From Deuterostichococcus epilithicus (lineage: Eukaryota; Chlorophyta; Trebouxiophyceae; Prasiolales; Stichococcaceae), in contig JAVTLE010000011.1 in NCBI GenBank assembly GCA_033439295.1, positions 186,082-250,081 on the forward strand: a DNA stretch of 64,000 nucleotides, read 5' to 3'. Position 1 is the stretch's first letter; each line of letters opens with the position of its first letter. Below the pieces are notes generated by a model that did not search any database, was not told the origin of the DNA, and saw nothing but the letters and a program-made list of their open reading frames with translations. A program made the position numbers and the translations under genes. Shown one piece after another: positions 59,875 through 64,000 of this stretch.

Positions 59875-60939
59875 GGCAGCGGCCCGCTACAGCTGATAGA
59901 ACAGGATGACCGCGCCCTTTTACCACATTCTTAGACTGTGCCTGGCGATCAGCTGTGACGGCCCAGACGCTGAGCTGCTGACTGCTGGTGTACGGGTCAA
60001 CTTCTGCGTCCGTTGCGGCCTCGCAGTCTCCGAGCTACAGCCGGTTGCAGCTTGCTGTTTGATCCAGTTGTATCAGTTAAGACAACACAGTGAAGCAATG
60101 TTGCTAAGCATGCTGCACCTCTCCTCAACAGTGCTGACCTGATCTGCGGTCACGAGAGCACGATCCTCGGATTGCTGTGTGTGTCAGCCAGCAATATGGC
60201 CCTGCGCTGGCTTCTGGGGAGGGGCGTGCAGGGGAGACTGCGGCGATGGTCGGTGCTCCTGAACCATGACCCGTTTTACAAAGCCGAGAGCGGTGCGTTG
60301 TGCCCCTTGCTGAGCTGGCAAACTTTTTTACCGACACCTTCGCGCTTTGCAAGTTTTCCACCGCGGCTCAGACCTCAACCCGCTTGCCAACACTTTGCGA
60401 CTGTTAACTCTGAGGTAAAATCAACCGGTCTTTCACTGCTCAGCCGTGTCGACCACCACGTCGGACCTGCGATCCCCGACGTTCCAACGTATCGTATTGA
60501 GTCGCAACACTGCTTGGCACCTTACCGACAGCTGCTGCAGACACTGGACCTCGGAAACCAAGCTTCTAGTTCCCTCTCGCCATGCAGTCGATGCACTGCG
60601 GCATACTGCACGGCAAAGTTCAACCGTTGCGCCCAGCACCTAGTGAGCACTGTCGCATCCCTCATCTTCCAGACACCTGATAACATCTGAAGTCAACACT
60701 ATGCGAAGGCTCAAACCAGCATTGGCCCACACGCAAGACACCTTGCATCTGCTCGGGTTTCGGTATATTTGCACACACTCTATGTGCTGAGCTGTAGCGT
60801 CAAGCGCGGTTTTGGAATTTAACACTGTCAAATTGCATGTCGCAAGCTCGCGTTATGCCACACAATCACCAATGGCCATGCAGTGCCGGACTCATCCAGG
60901 AGATCGCATCGGCCGTTAGGTCGTGCAAATGACGTGTGG
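59875..60939. promoter_or_regulatory. Divergent promoter interval, RRA / PYD1
   Basis: RRA starts leftward at 59874 and PYD1 rightward at 60940, leaving about 1.07 kb. A 172-codon ORF (60172-60690) lies here but has no motif, no splice partner and low-complexity translation, so I do not call it. The interval is more A/T-rich than the flanking genes. No specific regulatory motif is claimed. Confidence 0.45.
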
Positions 60940-63900
60940 ATGCAACGTGCAGGTGCTCTCGCAAGGCGGAGCTGGCAGCGCCATGGAACGCTGAAAATTC
61001 GGGCCGCAGCGCAGCGGGGGCTGGCCGACGAGCCGATCGCAGACCTGGTGTGTGTTGACTTGCTCCGCCGCAGTGACTGCGCCATGACTAACCCATGCTT
61101 GCATGACCCAGCGCAGCCCGCACAGGGTGCCTGCGGTTGACCTGGCCGTATGACTGCCCTGCTCGGGTGTAGGAAGATCACTTCTGATGTCCAACTTGCA
61201 CCGTCATCGGCTTCTTTGCGCCGGCTGCAATCCTGCCAACACATGGCTCGCAGGTTGACGGCAAGGTGACCAGCGGGCCCGACCTTAGCGTGGAGGTCAA
61301 CGGCCTCAAGCTGCCCAACCCCTTCGTCATTGGCAGCGGTGCGCTTCCTCCGCCGCCCCAACATGCTGCTGCACCACTTACCCGTGCATGTTTTCTCGCA
61401 GCGCAGCGGCATGCGGAGGGCTGCAATTGCGCCGCATGCTGTTGCACATAAAGACTGACTTCAGTACCGGGAAGCCCGTCAACCGATGAGCCAGCAAGGC
61501 CAGAAGCCAGTTCCAAATGTTGGCATGCCTGAATGTGCAGGCCCGCCGGGCACAAACTATGCGGTGATGAAGAAGGCGTTCGAGGAGGGCTGGGGCGGCG
61601 TCATTGCCAAGACAGTGTCGCTGGACTCCTCCAAGGTGAAGTCCGTCAGTCGTTCCAACATACCAGCTGGCTGCACAGGGCATAGCATCAACAGAGGCCC
61701 TGGACTGGTAAGGCGACGCAATATGGCGGTGCACTGCGGGCATGGTGCACATGACTTCCAGGCAGTGCTGCTCGTAGCCGGTGACGTCGAAGCTGTTGGC
61801 GCAGCGCACATGCAGGCAGACGCCACCGTGAGACGGTGGGACGGAGCCTCCCCCGGGGCTTCGTCCCGGTAGCGGCGAATGCCAGACCCTCGTCCCTGCC
61901 ACTCGTCCATGCCGTCAGACCTTGACCACGACCGTTGGATTTCCATTGCGCGTCTGCAGGTGGTCAACGTGACGCCGCGGTATGCAAAGCTCAAGGGCCG
62001 CGCCGACAGCCGCGAGGTCATCGGCTGGGAGAACATCGAGCTCATCAGCGACCGGCCCCTAGAGACGATGCTGGCGGAGTTCACGCGGCTGAAGGAAGAG
62101 TTCCCGGGGCGCATCCTGATAGCCTCCATCATGGAGGTGCGGCGCTGAGGCGAGGCGGTGCCCCATCGGCAGAATCTTTGCTCGATGTGTTCCTGGCGGC
62201 GGGCTTCCAGCAGCCTTCCAGCATGCCGGCTGCAGTGGAATGGGATCGCTTGATCCGCTGCTCGCAACAGATGGCTTACACGCCCAGCCAGGTGCCTGGT
62301 GTTGCTCATACTGCATTCCTTTCACACTCCTTCCTGCTGCATCGCACGTGACGAGGCGCCTGGGCTACACGATTCCCTGTAAACCCTATGATCTGGAATT
62401 CCCTGCAAACCTGCATGGTCGCGCCGCAGGAGTATGACCAAGGGGCACGTCAGGAGGTGCTTGCGTAGTTCGAGGGACCAAGAAGCTTTGCGACCCACCA
62501 CCCCTGCTAACCCCTGTGACCTCCTTTGATTCACCCAGCCTGGACGCGCCGCAGGAGTACAACCAGGGGGCGTGGGAGGAGCTGATAGCGAGGTGCGAGG
62601 ACGCGGGCGTCGACGCCTTCGAGGTCAACTTCAGCTGCCCGCACGGCATGCCGGAGCGCAAGATGGGCATGGCCATGGGCCAGGACTGCGAGCTGCTCGA
62701 GGTGCGGTTTCAGGGTTTGAAGGCAGGGGTTTTGAATTCCACCAGCAGCATCGAGGTGCAGAGCGCAAGATGGGCATGGCCATGGGCCGACTGCGAGCTG
62801 CTCGAGGAGATATCCGCATGCTAACGACGCTGGTGGTGCCGCAGCGCGCCAGCAGATAACCTGCGCACCCTCGAGCGGATCTGCCATTCAAGCTTTTATT
62901 GGTCCACGTGGTCACTCGCCCTTGCTTTGCGTCTCTGCTGCAGGAGGTGTGTGGCTGGATCAATGCAAAAGCCACGATCCCTGTCTGGGCCAAAATGACA
63001 CCGAACATCACGGATATCACCCTGCCCGCCCGCACGGCACTGAAGTCAGGTATGCTGAGGCTGTTGCAGCGCCTGCTATGCATTGGGAACGCCTCCTATG
63101 CACTTGGGCCCGACTGCAAGCGCGCCAGGGCCTGCCGCAACTTGTTGCAAGTCGCTTGTAGCGTCTCTCTGTACTCTGGCGCGGCCTCCGCATTCTATGT
63201 GTTCTGTCTCGGACTACATGCAGCTGTGCTTCCACAGAGAGTCACACCTGCTTCGTGGGTTGTGGCGGCCAACAACAGCAGCATCGTCTCAGCACTCCGA
63301 CACTTTGCTCTGCCAGGCTGCGAGGGCGTGGCGGCAATCAACACCATCGCCAGCGTCATGGGCATCAACCTGACCACTCTGCGCCCGGAGCCCAGCGTGG
63401 AAGGGTACTCGACTCCCGGCGGCTACTCCAGCAAGGCCGTCAAGCCCATCGCGCTCGCCAAGGTGCCCATTTCCACATCGTGAAGTGCTGCCTCCCTCTG
63501 GTGCGTCGGAGCCAGCTAGCCCTTGTGCGCACAGGCCAGACGATGCTACAAGAAAGGGTTTCTGCGGCTCCGCTCTCCTGCAAACCCCATTCACCCTCGC
63601 TTTTCTGCGTGCGGCGCGCAGGCAAGCTTCGTGTTCTCTGCCAGCTACCATCGAGTGCAAGCCGCCACACCGTTGCATGCCGTACACGGCAGACAGGCAA
63701 CACGGTCTTCAGGCTCGACGTACGTCCACATGCCCCTGTCCTCTGACGGTGGCGTCTCTTTTCTGCGGCCAGGTCATGGCGATTGCAACGCTGATGAAGC
63801 AGGAATTTGACGTGAGCCGCTCGCTCAGTGGCATCGGCGGCGTGGAGACCGGACGCGATGCGGCCGAGTTCCTGTTGCTGGGCGCATCCTCCGTGCAGGT

Positions 63901-64000
63901 GGGGTTCGAAATCCTGACAACCTCAGAAATCTTTGAATGGAAACGAGTGTGGAGGAGGTGGCTTGTGAGGCCCCCATACCGTGCAGGTACACCCGCACAA
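60940..64000 (+). CDS. PYD1: Dihydropyrimidine dehydrogenase, plant PYD1 type (truncated by window edge)
   Basis: First step of uracil/thymine breakdown: NADPH-dependent reduction to dihydropyrimidine by an FMN-barrel protein, plastid-located in plants. Exons: 60940-61047, 61254-61338, 61541-61635, 61960-62136, 62555-62701, 62944-63049, 63317-63462, 63773-63898, then off the edge. Exon 1 codes a basic leader (MQRAGALARRSWQRHG) of organelle-targeting type. Motifs: VNGLKLPNPFVIGSGPPGTN, FEEGWGGVIAKTVSLDSSK, GWENIELISDRPLETML, NFSCPHGMPERKMG (catalytic Cys), WINAKATIPVWAKMTPNITD, RPEPSVEGYSTPGGYSSKAV and LSGIGGVETGRDAAEFLLLG. These follow plant PYD1 order with no N-terminal Fe-S module, unlike the animal enzyme. 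About 290 residues are visible; roughly the last quarter is missing. Confidence 0.94.
62421..62600 (+). repeat. Echo of the start of PYD1 exon 5
   Basis: gcgccgcaggagtatgacca (62421) copies gcgccgcaggagtacaacca at the true exon border (62546), offset 125. Translation EYDQGARQEVLA versus EYNQGAWEELIA. The copy carries its own AG acceptor. Confidence 0.9.
62654..62806 (+). repeat. Nearly identical echo of the end of PYD1 exon 5
   Basis: The exon end at 62654-62701 (ERKMGMAMGQDCELLE) recurs at 62761-62806 inside the next intron. It is identical except for a two-base deletion in the ccaggactgc stretch, offset 107. The copy is followed by gagata rather than a GT donor, and the deletion breaks the frame. 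Confidence 0.97.

Noticed and set aside
60172-60690. 172-codon plus-strand ORF upstream of PYD1, considered as a PYD1 leader
   Set aside because: The exon at 60940-61047 gives a phase-perfect targeting leader joined to VDGKVTSGPDLS. The longer ORF has no splice path to it.

Overview
The window looks like nuclear DNA of a GC-rich green alga (Chlorophyta). Every gene I could reconstruct is split into many short exons. Donors are mostly GTGNGN rather than GTAAGT, and exon junctions are mostly AG|G. The products are typical of the green lineage: a SecA of the plant SECA2 type, a plant-type dihydropyrimidine dehydrogenase (PYD1) and an RRA-type arabinosyltransferase. I built the gene models by hand from splice sites, reading phase and protein motifs. 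Where a full exon chain is given, all phases agree and the summed coding length is a multiple of three.

Layout. Minus strand, 1-8.5 kb: two neighbouring secreted M43 (pappalysin-like) metalloproteases with Thr-Pro-rich repeats; the first runs off the left edge. At 9.85-10.4 kb lies a decayed copy of the same kind of repeat tail. Minus strand, about 11.6-19.0 kb: a long unrecognised protein with two membrane segments. Plus strand, 19.5-23.3 kb: phosphomannose isomerase. Plus strand, 24.7-39.2 kb: SECA2 in 30 exons. Minus strand, 39.9-45.5 kb: a WDR44-like WD40 protein. Plus strand, about 46.6-47.95 kb: a small coiled-coil protein. Minus strand, 48.5-52.5 kb (possibly from 53.1 kb): a chromate-transporter-family membrane protein. 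Minus strand, 54.3-59.9 kb: RRA arabinosyltransferase. Plus strand, 60.94 kb to the right edge: PYD1, truncated.

The genes do not form one pathway. PMI (mannose-6-phosphate supply), RRA (arabinosylation of hydroxyproline-rich wall proteins) and the secreted metalloproteases all touch the cell wall or extracellular matrix, but this may be chance. Three gene pairs are divergent, so they may share promoter intervals (PMI/membrane protein, RRA/PYD1, WDR44-like/coiled-coil).

The most unusual signal is not a gene. In seven of the genes, introns carry diverged copies of the neighbouring exon edge, splice site included. Copies are often spaced about 90-140 bp (or about 200 bp) from the real exon and sometimes form arrays of three or four. 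Ages range from nearly identical (PYD1, 62.65-62.81 kb) to barely recognisable. This fits intron growth or intron gain by short tandem duplication, and some copies could serve as alternative exons. PMI and the membrane protein also have GC-AG introns.
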